The notes beneath the pieces were generated by a model. The model ran no database searches and was not told the origin of the DNA. It saw nothing but the letters and a program-made list of their open reading frames with translations. Source: an uncultured Clostridia bacterium (GTDB lineage: Bacteria; Bacillota; Clostridia; Oscillospirales; Acutalibacteraceae). Taken from it: 7,289 nucleotides of DNA. The translations under genes were made by a program, and so were the position numbers. The DNA lies in the NCBI GenBank assembly GCA_946628455.1, contig CAMOWP010000089.1, positions 1-7,289 on the forward strand. The letters run 5' to 3'. This document shows positions 6,859-7,289 of the stretch, piece by piece (positions within the stretch are counted from its first letter, which is position 1; each line of letters opens with the position of its first letter).

Positions 6859-7289
6859 TTAAGATTCTCTCGCAAGCTTAAACGCCTTTTTGTTAAGCTC
6901 AATAAAGCGCTCGGGAACGCACTTTTCAAGCGCGTCGAGCCACTGCTCCTCGGTAAAGTCAAATCTCTTTGAAAGCTTACCCATAAGAGCAATGTTTACA
7001 GCCTTTGATGAGCCTGCCTCGTTAGCAATGGCAAGGGCGTCAAACGCGTCAACCTGAGCGCCCGAGCTCTGCATTTTTTCAAGCAGGTTTTCGGGATACT
7101 GAGCCGCGCCCGTTATAACGGGCATCGGGTCAATCTGCTGAGTGTTGACAACGATGTGTCCTTCGGGCTTAAGATAATCAATATATCTTGCCGCTTCAAG
7201 AAGCTCGAAGGATACGATGTAATCCGCCTCACCCTTATCTATTACAGGCGAATAAACCTTTTCGCCGAATCTTACGTATGTAACAACCG
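6859..7289 (-). CDS. iorB: Indolepyruvate:ferredoxin oxidoreductase, beta subunit (5' end beyond window)
   Basis: A continuous frame enters from the right edge and ends at TAA 6859-6861, giving 142 residues of the C-terminal part. The family is usually about 190-200 residues, so roughly the first 50 are missing. Typical IorB text is visible: VVTYVRFGEKVYSP, then DKGEADYIVSFELLEAARY, YLKPEGHIVVNTQQI and later DALAIANEAGSSKAVNIALMG. This is the gamma-domain fold of the pyruvate-ferredoxin oxidoreductase family. With the thiamine-diphosphate and iron-sulfur subunit IorA, which would be expected upstream beyond the window, it converts aryl-pyruvates plus CoA to aryl-acetyl-CoA, CO2 and reduced ferredoxin, or runs in reverse. 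An internal Met at 7125 is not the start, since strongly conserved family sequence continues upstream of it. Oxygen-sensitive ferredoxin chemistry indicates an anaerobe. Confidence 0.93.
   Translation of the reverse strand, partial: VVTYVRFGEKVYSPVIDKGEADYIVSFELLEAARYIDYLKPEGHIVVNTQQIDPMPVITGAAQYPENLLEKMQSSGAQVDAFDALAIANEAGSSKAVNIALMGKLSKRFDFTEEQWLDALEKCVPERFIELNKKAFKLARES

Overview
The window looks like the chromosome of an anaerobic, low-to-intermediate-GC Gram-positive bacterium, most likely a gut or rumen Clostridia member (Ruminococcaceae/Oscillospiraceae-like). This rests on strong AGGAGG-type ribosome binding sites, a Firmicutes-style signal peptide on a very long multidomain secreted protein, and a ferredoxin-linked 2-oxoacid oxidoreductase gene, which implies a strict anaerobe. 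The taxonomic assignment is an inference from gene style only.

Layout. Positions 1-3444 (minus) hold a long reading frame that is open to the left window edge: 1148 residues of a secreted CotH-kinase-family protein with C-terminal Ig-like, Cys-containing and fibronectin-III-like modules. Positions 3445-3688 are a 244-bp AT-rich divergent promoter region. It has a good sigma-70-type promoter firing right, a weaker one firing left, and two dyad-symmetric operator candidates. Positions 3689-4996 (plus) encode a 435-residue FAD-dependent oxidoreductase resembling the geranylgeranyl reductase family. A perfect 14-bp-stem hairpin at 5016-5060 is a bidirectional terminator between this gene and the convergent cluster on its right.

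Positions 5066-7289 (minus) are the downstream part of an operon read right to left: indolepyruvate:ferredoxin oxidoreductase beta subunit (iorB, truncated by the right edge), a phenylacetate-CoA ligase (paaK-type), and a tandem-ACT-domain protein. The three are closely spaced (35 and 12 nt). Together they suggest interconversion of aryl-acetates, aryl-acetyl-CoAs and aryl-pyruvates, linking aromatic amino acids to phenylacetate/indoleacetate, with the ACT protein as a probable amino-acid sensor. The direction of flux cannot be read from the sequence.

The window is mostly ordinary chromosome. I saw no mobile element, CRISPR array, tRNA or rRNA. The most interesting items are the IOR-PaaK-ACT module, the secreted CotH-type kinase with its modular tail, the operator-like palindromes between the divergent genes, and a changed flavin-site motif in the oxidoreductase.
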